This document shows, one piece after another, positions 1 through 12,416 of a DNA stretch of 64,000 bases. The position numbers were made by a program, and so were the translations under genes. The DNA is from Henricia sp. BOLD:AAB3569 (taxonomy: Eukaryota > Echinodermata > Asteroidea > Spinulosida > Echinasteridae), in assembly GCA_037783545.1 (NCBI GenBank), contig JBBELK010000015.1:1116001-1180000 (forward strand). Reading direction: 5' to 3'. Under the pieces are notes generated by a model, which worked only from the letters and a program-made list of their open reading frames with translations, did no database searches and had not been told where the DNA came from. Each line of letters begins with the position of its first letter. Within the stretch, counting starts at the first letter, position 1.

Positions 1-74
1 AGCTCCACACCCTGCTACATCTTTAGCATTGTTGGAAAACGATGGAAAACGATGGAAAACACGACATAAACAAT

Positions 75-405
75 AGGGAGCACATGTGGTCTAGTGGGTA
101 TGAAGGGGGACTCCCAATCAGAGGTTGAGGGTTCGAGCCCCACTTCGACCAACGTGTCTGTGTCCCTGGGCAAGGCACTTAATCCCAGTTGCCTCGTCAA
201 CCCAAGCGATATATGGGAAGCTGTTCAGGGGAATGCCACAATCTAACTGCTGATAGGGTTGTGCGCCTGACCAGCAGCCACATAGTTGAAGCGAAATGGT
301 TCTGGCGATTCCCTGATGGCAGCGGTAATAATGGTAACAGCGCCTTGAGCACCCTGCAGGGTGGATATGTGCGCTATACAAATCTAATCATCATTATTAT
401 TATTA
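75..405 (+). repeat. tRNA-derived SINE, family 1
   Basis: A tRNA-like promoter is visible: an A-box-like stretch near 85-105 (GGTCTAGTGGGTATG) and a B box near 129-143 (GGGTTCGAGCCCCAC). A body follows with the phrase CCCTGGGCAAGGCACTTAAT (about 164-183), and the element ends in an ATT-rich tail near 388-403. A partial relative sharing the GGGCAAG(A/G)CACTTAAT phrase lies at about 29990-30240. Small open frames across it are unlikely to be genes. The family assignment rests on pattern recognition only. Confidence 0.75.
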
Positions 406-528
406 ATCTTGCGTGAATGAACGACCTGTGCAAGTTTATGTGTTTAAGATTTGTAATACCAGTAATGCAAATCATCCTTATAGTGCATGGTTTCTAGCGC
501 TGCGAGCTTACCACATGGAAAGTCTAAG

Positions 529-3500
529 ATGGCGTCTTCAACATCGCAGCATGTTGTTGAAAGTGTGCTGAAAGAAACGGAACTACAAGAAAAACGATTC
601 AAGACAACAGAAGTTGTTAAAGCTATCGATGTTGAACTTGATCCTGGGAATCTCCTGGCTATTGATCCAAATCCAATAAGCGTGAAAGAGTTTAGGTAGC
701 GTTACGTTCGTTCTTGCTCATGTCATGCATGTGCACGTGCCGCCCCGCGCCCGCGGACACAGTGCGGTTGAACCAAAAGAACCTCATCAGCATGATCAAG
801 GGGAAATTTCATGGCGCTGCTAAGCACAACAATTTGCTTAGCACAGGATTTATTTGCTTTAAAAAATGGATTACAAGCCAAAATTTTACGCCAACTTGTG
901 TTTTTCTCAATAGTAAGAGAATACCTTTCCATCATGTCCATACACATCACTTACGATTTTGGCTGGCAATCCATTTTTGCAAAATAAAGCAAAAAAATCC
1001 TGTGCTAAGCAAATGTTTGTGCGTCGCATCGCAGCGCCGCTTGATAGTGCGTGCACCGGCGGAAAACTCCACCTTCACCGCCCCCCCAAACCCCACCCCC
1101 CCAAAAAAAAACAGCCGTATAAAAACGGCATTTTTCACCGGGTTGTCGGTGTCTAAAATACAAAGTATGATGTTTTTTCATTAAAATAAAGTAAATGCTT
1201 ATTGCTATAAAAATTCGTTTGGAGAAAAAAATATAATTTGCTGAGAATCACAGACTGTATATCTTTAAAGGTACATATAGTCTTGTTTGGTAAACTGTTA
1301 AAAACGGCATGATTTCAACTGGTAATTGAAAGCATAGGTTGAGAAAACTAACTTGTAGAAATTTCAGCCACATAGATGTAGTAACTAATACTCTAGAAAA
1401 CTTTTAAAAAAATCCAATCATGGTTTTGTACATGAATGAATGGCTCCAAAGATTGCCTGCATTTTGGCGGCACTTCAGACGAAATTATTTCACAGGATGA
1501 TTACTACCATTACCATCTCGATTACAAGTAAGCTTTCAAATAATAATTCAGAACATGTTTTGGAGGGTAATTACCAAACAAGTGTAAACTACCTTTAATG
1601 TGCATTTGTCGTCTAAATCCATGTATTTTTATTTGTTTATTTCCGGCCTTGTTTAATTTCAGAGCAAACAGAGAATCTTTTCTGAAGTCATTAACAAGGG
1701 ACAATACACAGCTACTTTTCAACCAAGTATGGAAGGTTCGTGGATATCATTGTAATTATTCACATGTGTGAATTGTGCTAAGGAATACATGTACATGTTT
1801 TTTTTAATACGTAAATTAACATTAAATTAGTGCTTTTTCTTGTTCAAAGTTTACAGGTCACAGGTTCACACTCCTCAGAATTTGAGTCAAGAAACTTTTC
1901 GTTTCCATCATAACTTAAAATATTTTTTAACCTTCTCACCTTTTTCACTTCAGCTTCCTGTCGAAAGAGTAGAGGATGTCATCATAGCAAAGGTAGTATT
2001 TCAATCTTTAGTTGTCTAAAACTTCTGAACAACCAACAAAACATTAATATTGGCATAATTTCTTCTTGTTAAATGTTTGACTAAAATTATGACAAAATAG
2101 CAAATAGTGCATTCACTTGTGTGCAAATTCTACTTATCCGCTTTCCAAACCTATTTGACCAAAAGTAGTATCCATTTCTAGCCCTGGTAGGATTTTGTTA
2201 TACAGATTAAGATGCACTCAGATTGGATACACTGTATTAAAAATAATACAATTCCCAGAACTTTTTAAAAATTCATTTTGTTTGTTCTAGTAGTAATATA
2301 GTAACATTTGTTTCATTCTTGCAAGATGTGCTCTGAGTTACATCAGAGAGCATTGTGTTGAAGGTGTTGGAGCTGGCCCAACTATTGTTGGGATAGTTCC
2401 CAACTTATTGTTAAGAAGTCTCAACAATAAGTTGGGACCGTTGGTGTAGTTGGGGTGTAACAAATCTTACAAGACAAAACTTAACAAAGGCATACATTTC
2501 TTTTTGTTTTCCAGATGCCCGACCCAACAACAAACTTACCAAGAGAAAAGCATGTAAGTTATGCCAACTCAAATTGGAATTGTGACACCCAACTTTCGGG
2601 TTTGAATCTTGTGTTACACACAAACATTCCTAGTTTATAGCTGTACGTATGTGCATCGTCAATAAATATAAATGTACTTTAATTATACTTGATGTGGGAA
2701 TTTGTGGTCATTTATTAGGTACCCAAAGCAAAGGCGATGACAAGATGGGACCAGTTTACCAAAATTAAAGGAATTCATAATAGGAAAAAGAGCCGTAAAG
2801 TATGGGATGAAGAACAAAAGGTATGTACATGAATCTACATAATAATCTTGTATCATTGCATTCTAAATTTTATATTTTGTTTTTATTACACATACAAAAT
2901 ATATTCTGTGTACATGTATCACTTTAACCCTCCGAGCAGCCAAGGTACTAGTACAAATTTGCGTTTTTTGTTTAATTACTAAAAAATGTTTGGGCCGATA
3001 AAGCTCAAACCCTAAGTATTCCTCTCAACCCTTCTAGTTTGAGCCTGTGCAGTCACCTTTAATCCGGGGTTCACCCCTCAGCCACAGCAAACCGCAGCAG
3101 GCAGGGCCTCCAGGGAATCACCATTGAACTGTGTACAAAAATTTACCGCTTTCTCATCCCTGTATGCAAACCCTATTTCCACACCATTAGACTGGTATTT
3201 CGTCCACCGAAGAAAGCCATATACGCGTAAAACAAACAGACTATTCAAAACAGTCGATAAGATCAACCGCGTTTGGCTATTGGGAAAGCTGCTCGGAGGG
3301 TTAATAAAATATCTACCTGTTTAAGAGTATTGCTTTTTTATGCCTATATTATCAAATTTTTACATTTTTAAATGCAAAATTGTCTATTCAACAGAAATGG
3401 GTTCCACGCTGGGGTTACAAGAGCCAAAATGACACCAATGAGGACTGGGTGCTTGAAGTTCCAGCTAATGCAGGTACGACATCAAATGAATCTGTATTTA

Positions 3501-6258
3501 ATAAATTAAAATAAGCACTGATTACTAGGCTTGGGCGATTCCACGCCGGAATCGAGTAGAATCGATTCCACTTTAAGAATCGGAATCGCAATTCCAGATT
3601 ATTGAGGAATCGATTCCCAGTAGTATCGTCGATGTGCGTGTACATCACGCTCATTTACCTATTAAACACACTCAGTATATTTAATGTTTTCCCGTGAAAA
3701 ATGGAATCGATTCTGAATGCAAAGTTTGCTGCTCAAACAGATAAATTTTCTTGTGATAAACTTTTCTTGTATTTTTATAATACATGGTTTCATTTTTGTT
3801 TTTAATTGCAGATATTTATGAGGACCAATTTGCCAAGAATAAGAAAGATAAACGTGAGAGGGTTGCCAAGAATGAGTTTCAGAGACTCAGAAATGTTGCG
3901 CGTGCTCAGAGACTTAAACGTAAGTTGAAACCTTTTGTATTTGCTTTTTTGTCCGAGTGCAAAAGTTTTGAAACCCCGTTTGAAAAGTGTGTGATTTTGA
4001 TGTGGCTCTCATAGAAATTATGATATGTTTTCCCATCTGGCCTTTTCACTGTGCTATGCCCTTACATTTTAGCCTATAATCCTTTGTTGTTCATCCGGAC
4101 GACCTCGGCGTTGACAAGTACACCACTGCCAAAACTACTAAAGAATTCAAAGGGATGGCAAAGATTGAATAGGATATGCAAAACCCAGCGACAATTTAAA
4201 AAAGTTAGCCCAACTTTTTCAAGTTTTGCCCAACTTTTTCAAGTTTTGCTCCGCATGCGCAAACCGTGACACAGCCCCTTAAAGACGTCAACTGCCTTCT
4301 TTCCCCTAAACCTACTGCTTAATTCTCTCATGTAGGTCCGGGCCAGGGTGTGAAGCCGAAAGTCCTGTCCAATAAACCAGAAATCAACATGGCTATTCAT
4401 GCTGCTAAGCATGCAACAGCATCCATTGGGAAATTTGAACGTAAACTGGTAAGTTTGACCACAATGCCAATTGTAACGGGTGCATTGGTAAAAGGCAAAG
4501 CCATTCCACGAGGCTTCTGGTTTGTATTACCAGTACTCTTCCGTGGTTTCTATGTCAAGGAGTGACTGGGAGCACTGCAACTCCCCCTGGATGGGATGCC
4601 AGTTCATCGCAGGTTTACCCCCCAGCAGTTAGTTGGGTTTCCTTAACAAGTTGTTAGTTTCCATTGCAAGGAGTGACTAAGAGCATTGCTACACCCCCTG
4701 GATGGGATGCCAGTCCGTTGCATGTTTAAATTTGCTTAGCATAAAACGTTTATGAAATTGGCCCAGAAATGTAGCTAAAAAGTCTGGCCTTTTTACACAC
4801 GATATTGTTGTAATTTTAAAAACCCTAAAATGAAGACAAATGAAAATTCTTAAAAGGCTTGAGATGTAATAATAAAAGAAAAAACATCAAAATAAAAATG
4901 TCAGAAAAATTTCATGTGCAGAAAATGGAGCTGCGTATTTTGTGGCACGAATTTGGCGCACATGCATTGCTGACGAGCCTGTACCTTTAAGACTTTTGCT
5001 TAGTTCTACATTTTAACAGCTACTTTTGAGTTTGTACTGCTACGTGTTACATTACTTAACTACATTGACCTTGTTTTACATACACAGCCCAGAGAACCAA
5101 TTACAAAACAGATGGGGAAGAGGCGCAAGGTAAGCACTAGTCACAATACACACCTGTATGTATGACCGACATAAATGTTTCAAGAAGTGTTGACGAGCCT
5201 GTGCCTTTAATGGCTTTTATGATTGTGTTGCATATCCCAAAACAAGCAAGGCTGACTTTTATTTCAAGTTGTTGCCACACTACTTGTAACTTTCTAGTAC
5301 ATGATATTCTACAAAGGGCAGAAATGTATCTTATGAAAATTGTCTTTGTCATTGTTATCACAGTTTGATCCTGTTCTTGGCGATATTGGTAAAGAGCGAG
5401 CACGGGAAAAGTCAATCCTTGATAGTATCACTCGAAAGAAACCCAAGCTTGACGTAACAAAGGTTAGTAAAAAGATGCAATTAACTGTTTCATGAATAGA
5501 TTTGCACAGAATCTTAAAAATGGACTGACTAAGATGTCTCACAGTGGTCTGTCCTTGTTACATAAGTTACATTTGTACAGGGAGGTTTTAGAAAAGTATG
5601 ATGTCAGACTATTTGTTATTCTTTTGAGGATTAGGTTATCTTCTTAGAACAAGTTAAAATTATTTCTTCCTGTGTTGTAAAGACTGATTCGAGACTTAAG
5701 ACGACTTGAGTCCTGATTTTCACTGACTTGACTTGAGACTCGATGGCGTGGGACTCTAGCAGAGGGAGACTTGTTAAAACCCTGTCTCGGTGGCTCCATG
5801 TAGTCGACACCTTTGGACTAACTCGAGAAACCTTTTTGACCAGGTCTCGGTGGCTAGTTGACACTTTAGCACTAACTCGCAAAACCTGTTTGACCAGGTG
5901 TCTGTGGTTAGTAAAGACTTGAACTTGACGTGAGTCTTGATTTGACTTGAGACTCAAGCAGAGGGAGACTCCTTACAACCCTGATTTCTTCTATTCTGAA
6001 GAAAAATACACTCATTTGCAGGAAAATATCTTGATCGCCAAAAGGGGGCTCTAGAACTGAGAAAGAACCATATACAGACAAATTGATTTGACGTTTTTTG
6101 TATTACCTTCCCAGGCTGTGAACAAAGAACTACAGGAAAACCAAGCCTCTGGAAAGCATGAAAAGAAAGCTGGGAAGACAAAGGGATCCAGAAAGGCTTT
6201 GCCTAAAGTTACCAAAAGGAAAAGTGGAAACAAGTCAAAGAAAGGAAGAAGGCATTAA
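529..6258 (+). CDS. RRS1: RRS1, ribosome biogenesis regulatory protein (11 exons, complete)
   Basis: Exons: 529-695, 1663-1735, 1954-1992, 2515-2553, 2719-2820, 3395-3473, 3812-3919, 4336-4448, 5088-5129, 5364-5462, 6115-6258; about 334 aa. All junctions keep frame with GT..AG introns. The family works in the nucleolus, bringing 5S RNP (uL18/uL5) into pre-60S particles together with Rpf2. Recognisable family blocks in order: DPGNLLAIDPNP (about residues 38-49), TRDNTQLLFNQVW, LPVERVEDVIIAK, the TRW.QF..IKGI block, WVPRWGYKSQND, and EDQFAKNKKDKRERVAKNE. The C-terminus is Lys/Arg-rich and nucleolar-like. I chose the ATG at 529 because it has a purine at -3; an in-frame ATG at 487 has a weaker context and would add 14 residues. 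Human RRS1 is a single-exon gene, so the many introns here are notable. ATTAAA (6278) and AATAAA (6426) follow the stop. Confidence 0.95.
800..1042. repeat. Foldback element, GGGGCCAATTTCAT family, copy 1
   Basis: The left end (GGGGAAATTTCATGGCGCTG) and an internal repeat of GCTTAGCACAGG mirror the right half (TGTGCTAAGCAAAT), with a degenerate right terminus near 1035-1042. It lies in RRS1 intron 1. It closely matches the better-preserved copy at 13556-13799 over most of its length. Short open frames in both strands here are accidental. Confidence 0.7.
2924..3303. repeat. TIR element in RRS1 intron 5
   Basis: The termini TTAACCCTCCGAGCAGC (left) and GCTGCTCGGAGGGTTAA (right) are inverted repeats of about 17 bp. 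They enclose about 345 bp with no coding signal, which fits a non-autonomous DNA element. No second copy was seen in this window. Confidence 0.6.
4555..4732 (+). repeat. Direct tandem duplication, unit about 112 bp
   Basis: The string around 4557-4620 (CAAGGAGTGACT, then CCCCCTGGATGGGATGCCAG) recurs at 4668-4730 with a few substitutions. The pair lies in RRS1 intron 8. A GCTTAGC..GAAATTGGCCC remnant of the foldback family follows at about 4731-4768. Confidence 0.6.
4915..4993. repeat. Half-copy of the GACGAGCCTGTGCC hairpin element
   Basis: GGAGCTGCGTATTTTGTGGC and GCTGACGAGCCTGTACCTTT match the right arm of the complete hairpin element at 12667-12810. Its left arm is missing. A shorter fragment (GACGAGCCTGTGCCTTTAA) is at about 5192-5210, and another at about 47630-47668. 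The element is in RRS1 intron 8. Confidence 0.65.
5635..5990. repeat. GACTTGAGACT-rich repeat with a 60 bp internal duplication
   Basis: The stretch is rich in GACTTGAGACTC-like words. A unit of about 60 bp (ACTAACTCG..AAACC..TTTGACCAGGT..) occurs about two and a half times between 5755 and 5915. It ends with AGAGGGAGACTCCTTACAACCCTG, similar to the termini of the GGGTTGTAGTCGAGTC elements elsewhere in the window. It lies in RRS1 intron 10. The long antisense frame here is repeat-derived. Confidence 0.55.
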
Positions 6259-8611
6259 AAGTCTCACTACGCGGAGATTAAATATTTAATTCAGTGGTAC
6301 TTTAAAATATTTGCACTTATTAGGACTAGGCCTGATCGATTCCATTCATGGCTTTGATTTCGATTTCATTTTCAAAACAATAGTTGGTACAAAAATTAGA
6401 AAAATATCTGGCAAACCTGATACTTAATAAAAACAAAAATTCAGTGATGGTTTAACGTATCTGACCTTTGAAAACTTGCTTAAAATCAAGTGTAAATATT
6501 GAGATGTTGACATCACTGTTTTTTCCCTTAAAATAGTTTATCCATCATTTATAAATATGTATCCCTATTGGCTGAGAGCACGTCACATGGCCAGTTTTAA
6601 ACGAACGATAAAGACCAGTGATGATGACCGTCCAACTGACTCGCGTTTGTACCCACGCCCTAGTCTAACTCAAACTGCACGCTCTCGAAAGCAAAATGTG
6701 CACTGTGACAAAATCTACCCGGTCATGTGCGTGCGTGTACACAACACGCCTGCATTACCGCGTAGCGTAAACAACTCGATGCACAGCAAGGTGTTTGAAT
6801 GAACAATGCGATGACATGGCAAAAATGCAAAACGACAGGCTAATTTGACTGCTTTACACAAAAAGGTATTTGTGTGGCGGTCTGGGAAAACCCGTCACGT
6901 ACATTTTGTAGTTATGGGCCGATTTACAAAAAAAATCACCCTGATGTCATTTTTGAGATATTAGTTCCAAAGTGAAGTTATGGTCTTTAAATTCCCTCTC
7001 AAAGTTTTTTTTCTGAAAGTCAAAGTGTAAAATGTAATTTGCGATAATTAGAAATAAGTAGAAAATGCCAACTTTGAAGCCTGATTTCTCCGTCTTCCGT
7101 CAAGCAAAAGGCCCAATTCATTTATCTTAACATACAAAACATTTTTTGTAGGGCATCTGCACGTTAAGCAGAAGGTTCGAATCCCGGTAGAGCCAAGTTG
7201 CTTTTCACTGCATCCAGATTTCCCAAACTCATCATGGACATTTGTATCGAATTAATTCACCTCGGCGGTCTCTGGGTCCTAATCCATAAAGAAATAATCA
7301 CTTAGTCATTACAACAATATTTTCTACAATATGTTGGCACACGGTGTTTCGGGTTTATTATTTGCATATCTGTGATAAAATTACTAACACCACAATCCAA
7401 ACAAATGACGTCTCTGCTGCCCAACACGTTGGATTTACAGCAAGCTTCTTAGCAGTATGTTGGTAACGAAGTGGTGTGGTTTTTAGTATTTGGGAGAAAA
7501 ATCGCCAAAACCCAAGCAAATTAGACCAAGGCTGCTCAACACATTGGGTAATTATTATCTCTAATATTTTTTGCAACATGTTGGGCATATACGAACATAT
7601 TTCTGCTTTATGTTGAATTTAACCAACAATTGGCCAAACACATTTACCCAAACGTTGGATAATTAAAGATAGTATACGTGATTGGTAAACTGTTACAAAT
7701 AGTTTTATCCCCCTGTGTGATTGAAGATATGCATGAAGAAAACAGTCAAAAAAGGGTTTGCAGTCACTTCGCCCTGAACCGCGAAGTGGCATTTGGGCTA
7801 TGTAGTGTTTGGACGAAGTAATTTGGGGCGACCTGCTTTGTGTTAAATTCCCCAATAACTGGAGATATGAGTCGTATAATTTGCTCAGCATTTTAAACGT
7901 TCAGCACACGGTATAATAAGTACCCAATAAATCGCAAGGGCCGTAAAGATCTTCAAATGTTACCAACGTTGGTCGCTTGGATGGTTTACCATACAGAGCA
8001 TTTTCTGCATATATTCAGGAAATATGATCCAACAAACTTCCAATATCTGAGCACTTTTTATTTCATTTAGGCCTAAGCAAAACCATTTTCATTAAGCTGT
8101 TGGCTTAATACAAAATTTATTCGCTTTGTAAAAATAGGTTAGCAGTTAAAATTGCATGTTAACTCGTGTTTAGCAACTAGCAGAACACCGGTCATACGAT
8201 TTGGACTGGTCACCCATTTTTGCCAAAAAAATATATATATTATTAATATTATTTCTTTCTGCATGATATTCATACCAAGGATTCCTCAAAAGTGCCCATT
8301 GCACTGTCACTCGCAAGCGTGAGGAAGCTATGAAAAATTATAAAATGGCCAGAGACACCAGGGAATCCCCTTGCTCTTCACGAAAGAATGCTCTGTGATT
8401 TTTTAAGTGCGTTACCGATATACCTAACGCACTGGACCAACGGCTTCAAATCCATTCCGAAGGGGGTATAGCAAGTGTGGTTGAGTGCCTTGCTTAAAGG
8501 CACAGGTACCGCAGCCGGGGGGTATCGAACCCTCTTCTAAGCTTTATGAAATTAGCCCACGATATGTATTGAAAATTGACCTCAGTATGTGCCATTTTGT
8601 TTCTAAAAGCA
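6259..8611. other. Intergenic region between convergent RRS1 and sialyltransferase genes
   Basis: About 2.35 kb with no supported gene. It holds a GATTCCATTC..TTCGATTTC remnant (about 6325-6400) also seen near 3530-3640 and 14620-14820. Next comes a fragment of the second SINE family near 7150-7250, sharing AAGTTGCTTTTCACTGCATC with 33204-33223. A stretch with several CCAACA/TGTTGG words follows (about 7310-7660). Inverted SINE DNA occupies 8235-8560. Confidence 0.5.
8235..8560 (-). repeat. tRNA-derived SINE, family 3 (inverted copy)
   Basis: Read on the minus strand, a B-box-like GGGTTCGATACCC lies near 8534-8522. It is followed by a body with the phrases GAGTGCCTTGC.., CTAACGCACTGGACC and AGAGCATTCTTTCGTGAAGA, then a 3' segment (GAGGAATCCTTGGTATGAAT, near 8290-8271) and an AT-rich tail. 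The same body is found at 20757-21128 (+) and 38205-38560 (-), so this is a dispersed family of roughly 350 bp. Confidence 0.75.
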
Positions 8612-10587
8612 TCATGTCTTCCCCTGGTTAAACCAAATCATATCCCCAATAGGCTTGTCGTGTTCTTCCTGTTCTTTCCACACCTTATAATCTGCACATT
8701 TATCCGTCACCAGACGCAGCTGCCCCTCTCTCTCATACTCCTGGTATTTCCGAAATTCCCAGGGCATATTATGTACTTTATTGCTGTATTCATAAGGCAC
8801 ATCCTCGAAATAGTGATGGGGGAGGTGAAAACCCCGAGCGTCTTTACTGAATGGGTAGAAGCCGTAGAGGGTTACGCGTTGACAAAACGACTTGGCCATG
8901 TAGTAGGCGTTGAAACCAGAGGTTGCTAGACGCTTCATGCCCACAAATCTACACAGTCAAAACAATGAAGACAGTGGATCTTTATTTCTTAAAAGTGGCA
9001 AATCCAAAATATTATTTTGCGAAAAGCTTTATGATGCTTCAATCGTTCTAGGCACGAAAACCATCACAGTCACGGCATGTCATGAATTTATAAAATACGT
9101 AATTACAAAGTGACAAAAAAAGACTGGGGTGTACATTTGCCTTTTTAAAACAGAATTTAAAATACAAGGGTTTTGCGGCCGATCAGGGCTTTATTTTACA
9201 ATAATTAAGTGAAGACAATAAGAACATTTGTAATTTGTCAGATTTATAATTAATTGTATGTTTTAAGCTTTTACCAGGTTTTTGAATTGGCACATGTACA
9301 TCGTTATAGTGGTGAGAATGGGAGATGTAGGGCTACGGTGCATGGGACCTTTTTGAGAAATGTATGCTTGGTTGAATCTTTCTCTAGAAACGAAATCGAC
9401 ACGTGAAAGTGTTATGTGAAATCTTAGGCCCTATTTACATGACTTTCACAACATTAATGACGTTGATCTCAGCATAACTTACTTTTCTGGACGCATTGGC
9501 CTCCAACTGTATGCAATTCGTATGGGTAACTGATACTTCGTCTTGAGTGCATCAACTGACTGCTGAAGTCGCTTCCGCGTCTCCCGTGGACCCATCGACT
9601 TCGCGTACCACAAGATGGAGTCATTGAGTCTCCACATTCTGTTAACGTACATATCGTGGTACTTCTCCCCAATGTCTTTTTGGGTCAGATTGCTGTGCAT
9701 GTGAACCAAGGTCTCAAAATTCAACAAAGTCAGGTTCGATTTGTACCCAACATCATCTTCAAAGCCAAGTAGAGGCGGCACATTCACACGGATGACATAA
9801 TCGTAAGAATCGATCTCTTTACCGCAGGAACTGTGCAGCAAAATGCCGCCGTTGCCAATTACGGCACAGTTGTTCTGTGGAGGGATGGTGGTGAATTGGG
9901 AAAAGTAGCCTTCGTCCATGGAGCAGGTTTCTGGATCGTATCGGCCCATGAGGTGGTCTACCACGTATCTGTATCGCCCAACCCTCAGTCGGAAGTTCTG
10001 TTCGAAGTTCATGTCTTTTGGGTCGACATCTTTGCGATAAATTAGCACTGCGAGCCGAGAACTGAAGCATGTGTTCCTGAATAAACATTTACACGCAAAA
10101 TGAAAGAAAAAGGTTATAGTGTGAGATGTGAACGCGGTATTGGTGTTATGTCTAAGGCAATTAAGCACGGGACGAGAACAAAAATATGGGCCACGTCGGG
10201 ATTTAAACACGAGACCTCCGACTCTGCAGATATATGCTGAGCTATACACAGCACAGCGGTATAAACCCAAGGGAATATACCACTGTGTCTCAAAGCTCAG
10301 CCTGTAGAGCATCTGCCTGGAGAGTCACACGTTTCGGATTCAAATCCCGATGAGATCCACATGATTTTTCTCTCGTCCTTGTGGGATTTGAATTTTTGTT
10401 TTGTATTTTTGTTTTACTCGGTGACCAAGACAAAACTTTACTCGGATACTCACCCAAGACAAAACTGGAAGCAGTCTATTTCGGTGTCGATGCCAACACA
10501 CATGGCGTAGACAATTATCATGATGATACTAAGCAGAACAATCTGCCGGATTCTTGTTAGTTTAAGACGCATCTCGGACCGCCCCAT
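8612..10587 (-). CDS. ST8SIA: ST8Sia-family sialyltransferase (GT29), 3 exons, complete
   Basis: Exons on the minus strand: 10587-10454, 10076-9483, 8948-8612; 354 aa. It is a predicted Golgi type II membrane enzyme of family GT29 that transfers sialic acid from CMP-sialic acid. A short N-terminal tail and one hydrophobic segment (about residues 15-31, IVLLSIIMIIVYAMCV) precede a short stem. Sialylmotif L starts at Cys115 (CAVIGNGGILLHSSCGKEID..YVIRVNVPP), with its second Cys in SSCG. Motif S is at about 251-273 (ATSGFNAYYMAKSFC..LYGF), motif III is HHYFED (287-292), and motif VS is HNMPWE (302-307; His302 is the expected catalytic base). Cys327 near the C-terminus fits the second conserved disulfide. 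These features match the ST8Sia group; acceptor (glycolipid, glycoprotein or polysialic acid) cannot be told. The ATG at 10585-10587 is the first in the frame with the membrane segment. Confidence 0.93.
10270..10372 (+). repeat. tRNA-derived SINE, family 4 fragment
   Basis: AAAGCTCAGCCTGTAGAGCA (A box) and GGATTCAAATCCCGATGAGA (B box) form a degenerate tRNA-like unit, followed by TCCACATGATTTTTCTCTC. Near-identical pieces occur at about 52911-52970 and in the array at 53095-53460. It lies in the sialyltransferase first intron. It is too degenerate to be a functional tRNA gene. Confidence 0.65.
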
Positions 10588-12416
10588 GACTCCTACGGTA
10601 AGAAAACAGACACGTGGTTACACAAGTCTTCGAATTAAAGGGGCGTGTTCAGGTTTGACCAAAAAATATAAATTAGTTCTACCCTATAAAATACCTCCAT
10701 AAAGTACTTGCAATTTGGATGTGGAAGCAAAATGGTTGGTGTAATTACTGCACTGCTTTATGGAACATATTTTTACACGGAATGAGAACGCGAAATTTCA
10801 AAATGGTAATGAGAAAAATATGACAAAATAATGATAGGTATCAAAATCTCAACAACCACGGGAAAGATTAGGACGTCGAAGATGTGATCTGGATACGCTC
10901 CTTTAACACTAAACGACATTTGGGTAATATGCCTAGGCCTATATACTCAGCAGAATAGTATAAACGCGTATATACAGTCGGGCTCGACAGTAAGAAGCAG
11001 TATAATGCGCCTTATATTATTGTTCCCCCACAACCCTATATACCCTTATCCGGCACATCTTACCTTCACATGGTTCTTTATGAGTAAATTGTGAATCCAA
11101 CATTGAGGGGAAAATGGCAGGTTGAAAATTCAACGATCACTGACGACTGAAGTGGTACCAAAATAATACCAAAATGGCTCCTTCGCCCTATGAACTGGTA
11201 TATTTGCCGCTTCAATACTGTTTAACGTTGTCGATATTAACTTTGTTAATAATTAACTCACATTTACTGCAGTGTTTGGTAAAGGCGTTTATATACTAGT
11301 CATTCATGCCATACACCTTGACCAAACACGACAAGATTTGTAGATATTTTACAATCAGGATGCAGAGGTTCAATACATAATGAAATATTACCAATTTGGA
11401 ATGAATTTTTAATGTAATGTCCATCAATTTTGCATAATTATTTTATCAAAATGCCCAGATTGTGCGTATATTTGCGGCAAGCGCGCGATCCAAAATTTAC
11501 CAATTGGAGAGCGCACAGATAAATTCCTACTAGACTCTATAAAATGCTGCACCCGAGTCTATGAAACTGTTAACTGACAAGTTTTTAGAGCAAATTAACG
11601 AAACAATTTTACTGATAAAGAACCATGTTTTGGAGAGGTTAGGCCGAAACAGTTGAAGTCAAAAGTATAAATACTGTACCTTTTTGAAACTTTCTGTAAA
11701 TGTGAAATTAAATTATTGGTACCTGAGCACGCCAGGTTGTGCAGTTTTATAATAAAACTAAGCTATAATAAACATAGTATTAAAATCAAATGTATGTCTG
11801 ACGTTGGACTGAATGCCCTCTGTTGTCCTGAGATCTATATCTTCCATTTCACCACTTGGTTACATTTGTACACCACTATACCATCATCACCCAAAATGGT
11901 AAACAGGACTAGACTACCCGAACCATTGCAAGGTGTGCAAACTATGTTTTAAGTACTACATGCACGTGAGGAATTCCACAAAATCAAGAATTTAGTAAAG
12001 AATGTTACAAAAACGGTGTAAGCACACATATTTTAACACTTGGTTGCATACAGTTGTATTTATACTTCTGACTTCAACTGTACATGTATATGTGTTGCCG
12101 ACAGTTATATAATTTAATTGACCAATAACTTTTAGATGTTGACCCACTATCTGTAAAATACGGATTAAATCAGTGCACTTTGTTACTTGAACTCATACCT
12201 GTGTGTTATTCTCGGCACTCGAAATTTGGAAACCCGTGCCGATATATGAAATGAGTTATTGGCGAGAACACCATGAAACAAAATCAAGCTTTGAATTAAA
12301 CTTGGAAAAAGTTAACTTCGGAAAGTCAATCATCTTGCGACAAAGAAGTTTACACCTTTTTTTGCGACACTTTAAAGTGCTGCTTTCTATATTTTGCTTA
12401 TAACCGACAAACTACA
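10588..12416. other. Head-to-head intergenic interval, sialyltransferase / SLC26A11 copy A
   Basis: About 1.83 kb separates the two divergent start codons, so any promoters of both genes lie here. An inverted copy of the 27.35/34.12 kb dispersed repeat covers about 10640-10880. A TA-rich word (TATATT, near 12387) sits 30 bp before the ATG of copy A but cannot be assigned as a TATA box. No coding exon was recognised. Confidence 0.5.

Noticed and set aside
714..1184. The 156-codon open frame on the + strand and its antisense partners.
   Set aside because: It spans the foldback element at 800-1042 in RRS1 intron 1. The frame follows the repeat, has no domain, and the same region recurs at 13.5 kb with frames broken differently.
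5631..5957. The 108-residue antisense frame with repeated VSTSHRDLVKK-like blocks as a repeat protein.
   Set aside because: It is the antisense of a 60 bp duplicated intronic repeat and has no start context or partner exons.
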